Shown here in pieces: positions 22,752 through 32,612 of a stretch of DNA of 64,000 nucleotides. The stretch is from Amyelois transitella (lineage: Eukaryota > Arthropoda > Insecta > Lepidoptera > Pyralidae). Position 1 is the stretch's first letter. Every line of letters starts with the position of its first letter. A program made the translations under genes and the position numbers. Under the pieces are notes generated by a model. It worked only from the letters and a program-made list of their open reading frames with translations. It was not told the origin of the DNA and made no database searches. The stretch covers positions 4,898,001 through 4,962,000 of the forward strand of contig NC_083536.1 of assembly GCF_032362555.1 (NCBI RefSeq), given 5' to 3'.

Positions 22752-23629
22752 TTTAAAAATACTCTTACGTCTCGAACATGACAATGGTCGAACTCTGCCA
22801 TCGACATTGTTGCATTACTTTTACGGTTTGTTTGTAAAGCAATAATAACAAATCTTGGTTTCTCCAACTGTGATGAAGTTTTAATGGACCAAGTATGTTT
22901 CCTGGTTTTGGGTAACAATGGGTACTCATACAAATCCCAGTTACGAAACGCTAAGGTTATCGCTCGATCTTTTTCTAAATGTTTAAGTAAATTAATTCTT
23001 TCACGATCCGACACTCGAATATGAGGAACTCGCCAAACTATTTTATTTATAATTATATCTTCGACAATTTCTCCAGAACTTAGTAATAAGGAATTGAGAT
23101 TTGTTTTACTTCTCAATAGTACTAATTCATGTTTACAGTTCATTATGATTTTTTCATAATCTTCTGCAAAACCTAATATTTTATTTAACGGTATATACAC
23201 AGAAAATCCTCCATCGGAGGTAATGCCTGAAGGAGACCAACCCCAAACTTTTGCGCTTTTGGATTCATTTTCGTTCAATGATAGATAAGATTTAATTGTT
23301 GTGGTAATACCTGCATTTTTAATCTTATCTATTTCTATCCCATTTAGTTCATATCTTATATCTTGAAATAGAAATAGTACAGGGTTGTTTACAAAATGCA
23401 CACTCGGCACTTTTTCTTTGCCAGCGTTATTTTGTTTATACACATCGACTCTGCCCTCAATATACAAACAGCTGAGTGCAGGCAACACATACAAGTCTTG
23501 TTGATTAATCGGTATCCGTATTTCATAATTTTTGTTAAAACTTGATACATAAGGCTTATACGAATGATATTCAAAACTTTCTATGCTATTGTCGTAAGAC
23601 GCGGGTTGGCATATATTTAAAATGTTCAT
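22752..23629 (-). pseudogene. major capsid protein, N-terminal part (unit 1)
   Basis: About 292 viral residues from the ATG at 23629. Motifs toward the end (WRVPHIRVSD, then EKPRFVIIALQTNRK, FDHCHVRDVRVFLN) match the first jelly roll and inter-roll region of the capsid proteins in insect Polinton/adintovirus-type elements. This protein would form the hexameric shell units. It is cut at 22752 by the Hel-B::Lep1 insertion. Its continuation is at 20968-20638, so unit 1 is the only unit next to the original C-terminal part. The ATG overlaps the stop of the 48-aa basic ORF (ATGA). The frame itself has no internal stop. Confidence 0.75.
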
Positions 23630-23772
23630 ATTAACAAACCTAGTAGCCTTAAAAAGGCTTTATTTTTTTTTGTTAGTTTTTTTTTAAATCGCAGCGATGT
23701 TTTTTTGTGAGGTGATCCTTTAGGACTGAGTCTTTTTATAGGAGTGAAGGTGTTTTTATGAAAATTTAACAT
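23626..23772 (-). CDS. 48-aa very basic small protein (unit 1)
   Basis: ATG at 23772, stop TGA ending 23626. It overlaps the penton end by 7 bases and the capsid ATG by ATGA, so it fills the gap between the two genes. 14 of 48 residues are Lys or Arg (for example RFKKKLTKKNK), and the C-terminus is hydrophobic (LRLLGLLI). I know no family for it. Tight overlaps on both sides and the charge suggest a small nucleic-acid-binding virion protein or a translational coupling ORF (inference). Confidence 0.5.
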   Translation of the reverse strand: MLNFHKNTFTPIKRLSPKGSPHKKTSLRFKKKLTKKNKAFLRLLGLLI

Positions 23773-24440
23773 TTTGGTTTAAAGTGCAAATACAACTGTA
23801 CTTCTTCACCGCGTAAGTTAATTTGCTTGTTTTCTGCGTCTAACAACCTTATATTGAGTGAATTTATTGAGCTCTGATTGACAGGAAAGTAAATTAAATT
23901 CTTAGGTATTTCAATATTTCTGTAACCAGGGGGTACGTTAGGCACAAATTCATAAATAATATGGCTTGCTTTTCCGTTTACAAATGATCCGCTGATAACA
24001 TCACATTCGATGCGTACGATAGTTGTTGCTAAAATGCTGACAGGATGCTGAGATTCAGTACTTATATTAGCTTTGATTGATTCTCTATTAAATCCTAATA
24101 TTTTTCCGATTGAATTATTTTTATTACAGTGTACATCTTTGGAACAAAAAATTCTTGTTTTTAACGTATTATTATTACAACCCAATTTCAACGCTGCATT
24201 CTTTATGTTACTTTTCAGATAATCACAAATATCTTGAAACTCATACGATCCTTCAGGAATTTCAATAACTTCATCTTTTCCATAGTAAAATTTGTTATTT
24301 TTTGCGTCTATGTTAGGTATAGAATTAAATGTAGAAAAATACAAAAGCCCACAGTCGTACTCTCCATTCAGTTGTAATGTAGGGGAATAGTTAGTTGTTA
24401 AAAATTCTCCTCTGCCTGTTATTGACACAGTGAAAGACAT
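23766..24440 (-). CDS. penton-like minor capsid protein (unit 1)
   Basis: Intact 224-residue frame. It opens MSFTVSITGRGEFL, continues with SYEFQDICDYLK and IGKILGFNR, and then the conserved block IVRIECDVISGSFVNG...HIIYEFVPNVPPGY and LRGEEVQLYLHFK near the end. This is the layout of the penton/minor capsid proteins (single jelly roll, vertex protein) of Polinton- and adintovirus-type elements. It lies between protease and capsid genes, transcribed with them on the minus strand. Identical copies occur in units 2 and 3. The assignment rests on pattern and context. Confidence 0.7.
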   Translation of the reverse strand: MSFTVSITGRGEFLTTNYSPTLQLNGEYDCGLLYFSTFNSIPNIDAKNNKFYYGKDEVIEIPEGSYEFQDICDYLKSNIKNAALKLGCNNNTLKTRIFCSKDVHCNKNNSIGKILGFNRESIKANISTESQHPVSILATTIVRIECDVISGSFVNGKASHIIYEFVPNVPPGYRNIEIPKNLIYFPVNQSSINSLNIRLLDAENKQINLRGEEVQLYLHFKPKC

Positions 24441-24472
24441 TTTTATACTGATACAAATATATTTTTATTATA

Positions 24473-24800
24473 TTATTTATACAAATGATGTTTCCAAAAT
24501 TCTTTTAAAAACTTTAAACAAAGGTGTCCGCAGTTTATAGTACCATAAGATTGATATTGCAAATAATTATAATTTTAAAGGACTTAAATAATATACTAGT
24601 TCCAATGGTGGTTTTAAATCACCAAAACTATCAAAATATTCACAGTAATTAATATATTTAACGTAGGCTACCCAATTTGTTCCAGGATTGTCAGAACTAT
24701 CTAAATTTAATACAGCACACTCAATTTTTTTTGGTTTCCGAGGAAGAGTATCTCTCATATACACTCCGCGAAAGTAAGGAATATCAATAGCATGTTCCAT
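24473..24800 (-). pseudogene. adenain-like cysteine protease, frameshifted (unit 1)
   Basis: Maturation protease of the adenain/Ulp1 (C5/C48) type. The first frame (24800-24567) has YFRGVYMRDTLP, NLDSSDNPGTNWVAY and YFDSFG. After a stop at 24567 the cysteine motif INCGHLCLKF is in another frame, and the tail stops at 24473. In this family the His of G-T-H-W and the Asp/Asn of the F-D-S-x-G block work with the Cys. Here the His position is Asn (GTNW), so the copy lacks the catalytic His as well as frame continuity. All three units share both lesions. Confidence 0.75.
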
Positions 24801-24841
24801 TATATTTAAATTGGTTAGTGCTCGTCTGGGTAGCCGCTTTT

Positions 24842-25198
24842 TCAGTTTTTTGAAGGACTTAGATATAATCCTGCTCCCTTTTTATATGGTTTTATATACA
24901 AGGCCTTTCCTAAAGCAACAGATTCCATCATCTTGTTATGTCGTTTAGACTCTTCAAAGTTTTTCTGAGCTACTTTGTAATCATTAACAGCCTTTGCTAT
25001 ACCTGCCGCGCCACCAGCAAGTGAACCTAAAGCTGACAGACCGGCAAAGATGGGAATGAGCGGTAAAAAGCCTCCGCATTTAGGAATGGGTATACATCGT
25101 AGTAAACGTGTACGTGATCCGTTATTTTTTAAAAATAGTCTTTTTGCGGTTGCATATGCAAAGTTTATAAGTAGAATAAGTACCGATGCTGCAAGCAT
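24842..25198 (-). CDS. X-like core protein with Helitron-derived start (unit 1)
   Basis: 118-residue frame. The viral part (from 25169) has a Gly/Ala-rich hydrophobic segment GGFLPLIPIFAGLSALGSLA, then AKAVNDYKVAQKN, KRHNKMMESVALG and KPYKKGAGLYLSP, resembling the precursor core protein X (mu)-like proteins of adenovirus-like elements. The native N-terminus is lost. Instead an ATG in the Helitron palindrome opens the frame and adds about 10 hydrophobic residues (MLAASVLILL). The chimeric ORF is complete on paper. Whether it is expressed cannot be seen. Units 1 and 2 share it; unit 3 has the native N-terminus. Confidence 0.65.
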   Translation of the reverse strand: MLAASVLILLINFAYATAKRLFLKNNGSRTRLLRCIPIPKCGGFLPLIPIFAGLSALGSLAGGAAGIAKAVNDYKVAQKNFEESKRHNKMMESVALGKALYIKPYKKGAGLYLSPSKN

Positions 25199-25886
25199 CG
25201 GTACTATCTAATTTTGCCAGCGGCTACAATCACGTTATTTCTTAAATTCTCGTGGCGCCATCTCGTATCGGATGGTCAAAAAATAAATATCTAAACCACG
25301 GGAACTAAATCAATGGTGAAATGGTAAGTACTGGCGTTACTACATGTGTGTTATTCCTGCTAATCTTGAGGAGCATGGCAACCGTCGCCGATGCGGGGCG
25401 CGTCAAACTACCTACATAAAAAAAAATTCTTCTCAAAGATGTAGTGAAACGGTAAGTGCTGGCGAAACTAAATCAATGAATAAAAGAAGTTTAAATTATA
25501 TAATTAATTAAAAATTTTGCCAGCGGCTACAATTGTGTTATTTCTTAAATTCTCATGAGGCGCCATCTCGTATCGGGTGGGCAAAAAATAAATATCTAAA
25601 CCACGGGAACTAAATAAATAAACAAAGCATAATTAATTTAATCAATAAAATGCTATTTTTTCAATCATAATAAATATGATAATTAATTATTTATAGCTTT
25701 TTATATCGATTCAAAAATGACGAAGTTCCAAACAAACTTGCACCCCCTATTTCATCCCCTTGGTATAGAATTTCAGGATAAAAAGTAGCCTATATTCTAA
25801 TCCAGGTTACTAACTATATCTGTGCCGAATTTCGTTCAGATCCGTTCGGTAGATTTTGCGTGATGCGCGTACAAACATACAGACAG

Positions 25887-25927
<41 letters not shown>

Positions 25928-26044
25928 AATTAAAAAAAAATGTTTTGGCTTCTATTGACCCTAAAAAGACCCCTTACAATATTTTTTCTTAAATATCTTC
26001 AATGTACAGACAATGTTCAGTTACAGTTTTATTATATGTATGGA
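25174..26044 (-). mobile_element. Hel-B 5' half (unit 2)
   Basis: TC at 26044 down to the palindrome at about 25180-25205, with no helicase tail and no 3' end. It joins the X gene through the AGTA filler at 25170-25173. (GACA)n at about 25880-25925. Confidence 0.85.
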
Positions 26045-26922
26045 TTTAAAAATACTCTTACGTCTCGAACATGACAATGGTCGAACTCTGCCATCGACAT
26101 TGTTGCATTACTTTTACGGTTTGTTTGTAAAGCAATAATAACAAATCTTGGTTTCTCCAACTGTGATGAAGTTTTAATGGACCAAGTATGTTTCCTGGTT
26201 TTGGGTAACAATGGGTACTCATACAAATCCCAGTTACGAAACGCTAAGGTTATCGCTCGATCTTTTTCTAAATGTTTAAGTAAATTAATTCTTTCACGAT
26301 CCGACACTCGAATATGAGGAACTCGCCAAACTATTTTATTTATAATTATATCTTCGACAATTTCTCCAGAACTTAGTAATAAGGAATTGAGATTTGTTTT
26401 ACTTCTCAATAGTACTAATTCATGTTTACAGTTCATTATGATTTTTTCATAATCTTCTGCAAAACCTAATATTTTATTTAACGGTATATACACAGAAAAT
26501 CCTCCATCGGAGGTAATGCCTGAAGGAGACCAACCCCAAACTTTTGCGCTTTTGGATTCATTTTCGTTCAATGATAGATAAGATTTAATTGTTGTGGTAA
26601 TACCTGCATTTTTAATCTTATCTATTTCTATCCCATTTAGTTCATATCTTATATCTTGAAATAGAAATAGTACAGGGTTGTTTACAAAATGCACACTCGG
26701 CACTTTTTCTTTGCCAGCGTTATTTTGTTTATACACATCGACTCTGCCCTCAATATACAAACAGCTGAGTGCAGGCAACACATACAAGTCTTGTTGATTA
26801 ATCGGTATCCGTATTTCATAATTTTTGTTAAAACTTGATACATAAGGCTTATACGAATGATATTCAAAACTTTCTATGCTATTGTCGTAAGACGCGGGTT
26901 GGCATATATTTAAAATGTTCAT
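26045..26922 (-). pseudogene. major capsid protein, N-terminal part (unit 2)
   Basis: Same protein as at 22752-23629, without a residue difference in the translated part. It is cut at the same base by Hel-B, but here no C-terminal part follows: the Helitron half is fused to the X gene of unit 1. It can only encode the truncated protein, ending a few Helitron codons later at 26032. Confidence 0.75.
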
Positions 26923-27065
26923 ATTAACAAACCTAGTAGCCTTAAAAAGGCTTTATTTTTTTTTGTTAGTTTTTTTTTAAATCGCAGCGATGTTTTTTTG
27001 TGAGGTGATCCTTTAGGACTGAGTCTTTTTATAGGAGTGAAGGTGTTTTTATGAAAATTTAACAT
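26919..27065 (-). CDS. 48-aa very basic small protein (unit 2)
   Basis: Same 147-base frame as at 23626-23772 with the same overlaps to penton and capsid genes. Confidence 0.5.
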   Translation of the reverse strand: MLNFHKNTFTPIKRLSPKGSPHKKTSLRFKKKLTKKNKAFLRLLGLLI

Positions 27066-27733
27066 TTTGGTTTAAAGTGCAAATACAACTGTACTTCTTC
27101 ACCGCGTAAGTTAATTTGCTTGTTTTCTGCGTCTAACAACCTTATATTGAGTGAATTTATTGAGCTCTGATTGACAGGAAAGTAAATTAAATTCTTAGGT
27201 ATTTCAATATTTCTGTAACCAGGGGGTACGTTAGGCACAAATTCATAAATAATATGGCTTGCTTTTCCGTTTACAAATGATCCGCTGATAACATCACATT
27301 CGATGCGTACGATAGTTGTTGCTAAAATGCTGACAGGATGCTGAGATTCAGTACTTATATTAGCTTTGATTGATTCTCTATTAAATCCTAATATTTTTCC
27401 GATTGAATTATTTTTATTACAGTGTACATCTTTGGAACAAAAAATTCTTGTTTTTAACGTATTATTATTACAACCCAATTTCAACGCTGCATTCTTTATG
27501 TTACTTTTCAGATAATCACAAATATCTTGAAACTCATACGATCCTTCAGGAATTTCAATAACTTCATCTTTTCCATAGTAAAATTTGTTATTTTTTGCGT
27601 CTATGTTAGGTATAGAATTAAATGTAGAAAAATACAAAAGCCCACAGTCGTACTCTCCATTCAGTTGTAATGTAGGGGAATAGTTAGTTGTTAAAAATTC
27701 TCCTCTGCCTGTTATTGACACAGTGAAAGACAT
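27059..27733 (-). CDS. penton-like minor capsid protein (unit 2)
   Basis: Identical 224-residue frame to that at 23766-24440, including the block IVRIECDVISGSFVNG and the C-terminal GEEVQLYLHF. Intact. Confidence 0.7.
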   Translation of the reverse strand: MSFTVSITGRGEFLTTNYSPTLQLNGEYDCGLLYFSTFNSIPNIDAKNNKFYYGKDEVIEIPEGSYEFQDICDYLKSNIKNAALKLGCNNNTLKTRIFCSKDVHCNKNNSIGKILGFNRESIKANISTESQHPVSILATTIVRIECDVISGSFVNGKASHIIYEFVPNVPPGYRNIEIPKNLIYFPVNQSSINSLNIRLLDAENKQINLRGEEVQLYLHFKPKC

Positions 27734-27765
27734 TTTTATACTGATACAAATATATTTTTATTATA

Positions 27766-28093
27766 TTATTTATACAAATGATGTTTCCAAAATTCTTTTA
27801 AAAACTTTAAACAAAGGTGTCCGCAGTTTATAGTACCATAAGATTGATATTGCAAATAATTATAATTTTAAAGGACTTAAATAATATACTAGTTCCAATG
27901 GTGGTTTTAAATCACCAAAACTATCAAAATATTCACAGTAATTAATATATTTAACGTAGGCTACCCAATTTGTTCCAGGATTGTCAGAACTATCTAAATT
28001 TAATACAGCACACTCAATTTTTTTTGGTTTCCGAGGAAGAGTATCTCTCATATACACTCCGCGAAAGTAAGGAATATCAATAGCATGTTCCAT
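27766..28093 (-). pseudogene. adenain-like protease, frameshifted (unit 2)
   Basis: Same as the copy at 24473-24800: GTNW in place of GTHW, stop after the first 77 residues, cysteine motif in another frame. Confidence 0.75.
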
Positions 28094-28134
28094 TATATTT
28101 AAATTGGTTAGTGCTCGTCTGGGTAGCCGCTTTT

Positions 28135-28491
28135 TCAGTTTTTTGAAGGACTTAGATATAATCCTGCTCCCTTTTTATATGGTTTTATATACAAGGCCTT
28201 TCCTAAAGCAACAGATTCCATCATCTTGTTATGTCGTTTAGACTCTTCAAAGTTTTTCTGAGCTACTTTGTAATCATTAACAGCCTTTGCTATACCTGCC
28301 GCGCCACCAGCAAGTGAACCTAAAGCTGACAGACCGGCAAAGATGGGAATGAGCGGTAAAAAGCCTCCGCATTTAGGAATGGGTATACATCGTAGTAAAC
28401 GTGTACGTGATCCGTTATTTTTTAAAAATAGTCTTTTTGCGGTTGCATATGCAAAGTTTATAAGTAGAATAAGTACCGATGCTGCAAGCAT
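28135..28491 (-). CDS. X-like core protein with Helitron-derived start (unit 2)
   Basis: Identical to the chimeric 118-residue frame at 24842-25198; the start codon lies in the Helitron palindrome at 28473-28499 and the viral part begins at 28462. Confidence 0.65.
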   Translation of the reverse strand: MLAASVLILLINFAYATAKRLFLKNNGSRTRLLRCIPIPKCGGFLPLIPIFAGLSALGSLAGGAAGIAKAVNDYKVAQKNFEESKRHNKMMESVALGKALYIKPYKKGAGLYLSPSKN

Positions 28492-29179
28492 CGGTACTAT
28501 CTAATTTTGCCAGCGGCTACAATCACGTTATTTCTTAAATTCTCGTGGCGCCATCTCGTATCGGATGGTCAAAAAATAAATATCTAAACCACGGGAACTA
28601 AATCAATGGTGAAATGGTAAGTACTGGCGTTACTACATGTGTGTTATTCCTGCTAATCTTGAGGAGCATGGCAACCGTCGCCGATGCGGGGCGCGTCAAA
28701 CTACCTACATAAAAAAAAATTCTTCTCAAAGATGTAGTGAAACGGTAAGTGCTGGCGAAACTAAATCAATGAATAAAAGAAGTTTAAATTATATAATTAA
28801 TTAAAAATTTTGCCAGCGGCTACAATTGTGTTATTTCTTAAATTCTCATGAGGCGCCATCTCGTATCGGGTGGGCAAAAAATAAATATCTAAACCACGGG
28901 AACTAAATAAATAAACAAAGCATAATTAATTTAATCAATAAAATGCTATTTTTTCAATCATAATAAATATGATAATTAATTATTTATAGCTTTTTATATC
29001 GATTCAAAAATGACGAAGTTCCAAACAAACTTGCACCCCCTATTTCATCCCCTTGGTATAGAATTTCAGGATAAAAAGTAGCCTATATTCTAATCCAGGT
29101 TACTAACTATATCTGTGCCGAATTTCGTTCAGATCCGTTCGGTAGATTTTGCGTGATGCGCGTACAAACATACAGACAG

Positions 29180-29228
<49 letters not shown>

Positions 29229-29345
29229 AATTAAAAAAAAATGTTTTGGCTTCTATTGACCCTAAAAAGACCCCTTACAATATTTTTTCTTAAATATCTT
29301 CAATGTACAGACAATGTTCAGTTACAGTTTTATTATATGTATGGA
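28467..29345 (-). mobile_element. Hel-B 5' half (unit 3)
   Basis: TC at 29345 to the palindrome near 28473-28499, ending at the AGTA filler (28463-28466). It has the longest (GACA)n of the three units (about 29174-29225). Confidence 0.85.
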
Positions 29346-30223
29346 TTTAAAAATACTCTTACGTCTCGAACATGACAATGGTCGAACTCTGCCATCGACA
29401 TTGTTGCATTACTTTTACGGTTTGTTTGTAAAGCAATAATAACAAATCTTGGTTTCTCCAACTGTGATGAAGTTTTAATGGACCAAGTATGTTTCCTGGT
29501 TTTGGGTAACAATGGGTACTCATACAAATCCCAGTTACGAAACGCTAAGGTTATCGCTCGATCTTTTTCTAAATGTTTAAGTAAATTAATTCTTTCACGA
29601 TCCGACACTCGAATATGAGGAACTCGCCAAACTATTTTATTTATAATTATATCTTCGACAATTTCTCCAGAACTTAGTAATAAGGAATTGAGATTTGTTT
29701 TACTTCTCAATAGTACTAATTCATGTTTACAGTTCATTATGATTTTTTCATAATCTTCTGCAAAACCTAATATTTTATTTAACGGTATATACACAGAAAA
29801 TCCTCCATCGGAGGTAATGCCTGAAGGAGACCAACCCCAAACTTTTGCGCTTTTGGATTCATTTTCGTTCAATGATAGATAAGATTTAATTGTTGTGGTA
29901 ATACCTGCATTTTTAATCTTATCTATTTCTATCCCATTTAGTTCATATCTTATATCTTGAAATAGAAATAGTACAGGGTTGTTTACAAAATGCACACTCG
30001 GCACTTTTTCTTTGCCAGCGTTATTTTGTTTATACACATCGACTCTGCCCTCAATATACAAACAGCTGAGTGCAGGCAACACATACAAGTCTTGTTGATT
30101 AATCGGTATCCGTATTTCATAATTTTTGTTAAAACTTGATACATAAGGCTTATACGAATGATATTCAAAACTTTCTATGCTATTGTCGTAAGACGCGGGT
30201 TGGCATATATTTAAAATGTTCAT
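29346..30223 (-). pseudogene. major capsid protein, N-terminal part (unit 3)
   Basis: Third copy of the capsid N-terminal part, again cut by Hel-B at the same base and without a C-terminal part. This unit lies next to the native upstream genes (X with its own N-terminus, PLA2), so by gene order it is the 5'-most unit of the cluster on the minus strand. Confidence 0.75.
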
Positions 30224-30366
30224 ATTAACAAACCTAGTAGCCTTAAAAAGGCTTTATTTTTTTTTGTTAGTTTTTTTTTAAATCGCAGCGATGTTTTTTT
30301 GTGAGGTGATCCTTTAGGACTGAGTCTTTTTATAGGAGTGAAGGTGTTTTTATGAAAATTTAACAT
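30220..30366 (-). CDS. 48-aa very basic small protein (unit 3)
   Basis: Third copy of the small basic frame, overlapping the penton end and the capsid start as in the other units. Confidence 0.5.
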   Translation of the reverse strand: MLNFHKNTFTPIKRLSPKGSPHKKTSLRFKKKLTKKNKAFLRLLGLLI

Positions 30367-31034
30367 TTTGGTTTAAAGTGCAAATACAACTGTACTTCTT
30401 CACCGCGTAAGTTAATTTGCTTGTTTTCTGCGTCTAACAACCTTATATTGAGTGAATTTATTGAGCTCTGATTGACAGGAAAGTAAATTAAATTCTTAGG
30501 TATTTCAATATTTCTGTAACCAGGGGGTACGTTAGGCACAAATTCATAAATAATATGGCTTGCTTTTCCGTTTACAAATGATCCGCTGATAACATCACAT
30601 TCGATGCGTACGATAGTTGTTGCTAAAATGCTGACAGGATGCTGAGATTCAGTACTTATATTAGCTTTGATTGATTCTCTATTAAATCCTAATATTTTTC
30701 CGATTGAATTATTTTTATTACAGTGTACATCTTTGGAACAAAAAATTCTTGTTTTTAACGTATTATTATTACAACCCAATTTCAACGCTGCATTCTTTAT
30801 GTTACTTTTCAGATAATCACAAATATCTTGAAACTCATACGATCCTTCAGGAATTTCAATAACTTCATCTTTTCCATAGTAAAATTTGTTATTTTTTGCG
30901 TCTATGTTAGGTATAGAATTAAATGTAGAAAAATACAAAAGCCCACAGTCGTACTCTCCATTCAGTTGTAATGTAGGGGAATAGTTAGTTGTTAAAAATT
31001 CTCCTCTGCCTGTTATTGACACAGTGAAAGACAT
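30360..31034 (-). CDS. penton-like minor capsid protein (unit 3)
   Basis: Third intact copy of the 224-residue penton-like frame, identical in translation to units 1 and 2. Confidence 0.7.
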   Translation of the reverse strand: MSFTVSITGRGEFLTTNYSPTLQLNGEYDCGLLYFSTFNSIPNIDAKNNKFYYGKDEVIEIPEGSYEFQDICDYLKSNIKNAALKLGCNNNTLKTRIFCSKDVHCNKNNSIGKILGFNRESIKANISTESQHPVSILATTIVRIECDVISGSFVNGKASHIIYEFVPNVPPGYRNIEIPKNLIYFPVNQSSINSLNIRLLDAENKQINLRGEEVQLYLHFKPKC

Positions 31035-31066
31035 TTTTATACTGATACAAATATATTTTTATTATA

Positions 31067-31394
31067 TTATTTATACAAATGATGTTTCCAAAATTCTTTT
31101 AAAAACTTTAAACAAAGGTGTCCGCAGTTTATAGTACCATAAGATTGATATTGCAAATAATTATAATTTTAAAGGACTTAAATAATATACTAGTTCCAAT
31201 GGTGGTTTTAAATCACCAAAACTATCAAAATATTCACAGTAATTAATATATTTAACGTAGGCTACCCAATTTGTTCCAGGATTGTCAGAACTATCTAAAT
31301 TTAATACAGCACACTCAATTTTTTTTGGTTTCCGAGGAAGAGTATCTCTCATATACACTCCGCGAAAGTAAGGAATATCAATAGCATGTTCCAT
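31067..31394 (-). pseudogene. adenain-like protease, frameshifted (unit 3)
   Basis: Third copy with the same Asn at the catalytic His position and the same frame break. These lesions therefore predate the triplication. Confidence 0.75.
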
Positions 31395-31435
31395 TATATT
31401 TAAATTGGTTAGTGCTCGTCTGGGTAGCCGCTTTT

Positions 31436-31870
31436 TCAGTTTTTTGAAGGACTTAGATATAATCCTGCTCCCTTTTTATATGGTTTTATATACAAGGCCT
31501 TTCCTAAAGCAACAGATTCCATCATCTTGTTATGTCGTTTAGACTCTTCAAAGTTTTTCTGAGCTACTTTGTAATCATTAACAGCCTTTGCTATACCTGC
31601 CGCGCCACCAGCAAGTGAACCTAAAGCTGACAGACCGGCAAAGATGGGAATGAGCGGTAAAAAGCCTCCGCATTTAGGAATGGGTATACATCGTAGTAAA
31701 CGTGTACGTGATCCGTTATTTTTTAAAAATAGTCTTTTTGCGGTTGCATATGCAAAGTTTATAGTTGAATGCTTGTCCTTTGATTTAATATTTTTAAGCT
31801 TAGATTGTATATTTTTCACTACTTTCATAAATGAACGAACTCCAGCGCCAGCTTTGAGTTTTGCTTTCAT
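31436..31870 (-). CDS. X-like core protein with native N-terminus (unit 3)
   Basis: 144 residues from the ATG at 31870. A basic N-terminal part (MKAKLKAGAGVRSFMKV, then Lys-rich) precedes the hydrophobic GGFLPLIPIFAGLSALG segment and the KRHNKMMESVALG tail seen in units 1-2. In adenoviruses the X precursor is a small DNA-condensing core protein with a similar Gly/Pro/Ile segment; the match is by pattern only. The start overlaps the end of the PLA2 frame by 4 bases (31867-31870). In related elements the two can be one polypeptide, so a short deletion plus shift may have separated them here. Confidence 0.65.
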   Translation of the reverse strand: MKAKLKAGAGVRSFMKVVKNIQSKLKNIKSKDKHSTINFAYATAKRLFLKNNGSRTRLLRCIPIPKCGGFLPLIPIFAGLSALGSLAGGAAGIAKAVNDYKVAQKNFEESKRHNKMMESVALGKALYIKPYKKGAGLYLSPSKN

Positions 31871-32060
31871 TGCATTTTTTGTCGAATGTTTAAATCCTTA
31901 TTATTGTATGCAATATCGTGGTACATATAAGCTTCATCCAATTTATTTATACCTCGCTCACCTCTTAATAATCGTTTTTGAAGTTTAGTACCTGGTCCAC
32001 AAAACTGATATCCAGGAATATGTAGTTCGAAAGGTAAATTATTGATGACGTTATTTAAAA
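31867..32060 (-). pseudogene. parvovirus-type phospholipase A2 domain, main part
   Basis: Carries both signature motifs of the PLA2 domain found in parvovirus VP1 and in Polinton/adintovirus-type elements: the calcium loop GYQFCGPGTKL and the catalytic MYHDIAY. In viruses this domain breaches the endosomal membrane. The domain stops early at 31867. Its first codons lie at 38828-38810, separated by the 6.7-kb Helitron/LINE block; phases across the insertion agree. The open frame to the right of 32060 is Helitron sequence and not part of the protein. Confidence 0.75.
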
Positions 32061-32612
32061 CTAGCTGTGCCCGCGACTTCGTCCGCGTGGAATTGTTATT
32101 TTGAGCATCATTGAAGCCCACAAGGATGAATAATTTTCCCCGTTTTTTTTCACATAGTCCATTTTTTGTTTTCTCGTTAAAGTTGCAGCGTGATGTTATA
32201 TAGCCTAAAGCCTTCCTCGATAAATGGTATATTCAACGCAAAAATAATTTTTCATTTCGAATCAGTAGTTCCTAAGATTAGCGCGTTCAAACAAACAAAC
32301 TCTTCAGCTTTATAATGTTAGTATAGATTATGCAAAAAAATTGATGAACCTACGTGAGTGCTTGTTTGAGGATGCTATTCAATCACGCAAATTCTATTGG
32401 ATGGATTTTTATGAAACTTACGTACACGGGAAGAATAATGCCTGGAATAGAACATAGTTTATTTTTCTTACAAAAGCAAAGCTCGGAAGCGCAGCTGTTA
32501 AAAAACGAATAAATTCTAAAGACAAAAAAAGGAAATTATAAAAATGTAAAGTTAAAGTACCTATCTCTTTGTTTACAACATTTGCTGTCTTGCCCATTGG
32601 AGACATCACAAA

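Larger units (their letters stand above)
21893..31761. repeat. 3.3-kb tandem triplication of the capsid cassette
   Basis: Three units begin with the same GAATAAGTACCGATGC motif at 21893, 25174 and 28467; unit 3 ends at 31761. Each holds the 5' half of a Hel-B element and the minus-strand genes MCP (N-terminal part), 48-aa basic ORF, penton, protease and X. From the MCP to the next junction all units measure 2435 bp where comparable. The Helitron part measures 846, 858 and 866 bp, the differences being multiples of four that sit in the GACA tract. Junctions 1/2 and 2/3 are identical: X sequence ending TTTATA, four filler bases AGTA, then the Helitron. Confidence 0.95.

Noticed and set aside
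24842-25198. Idea that MLAASVLILL is the native start of the X protein
   Set aside because: Unit 3 shows the native upstream sequence; the start in units 1-2 is Helitron DNA.
31644-31988. Plus-strand open frame of 114 codons across the X/PLA2 genes
   Set aside because: It is the antisense of the X and PLA2 frames, which carry the recognisable motifs.
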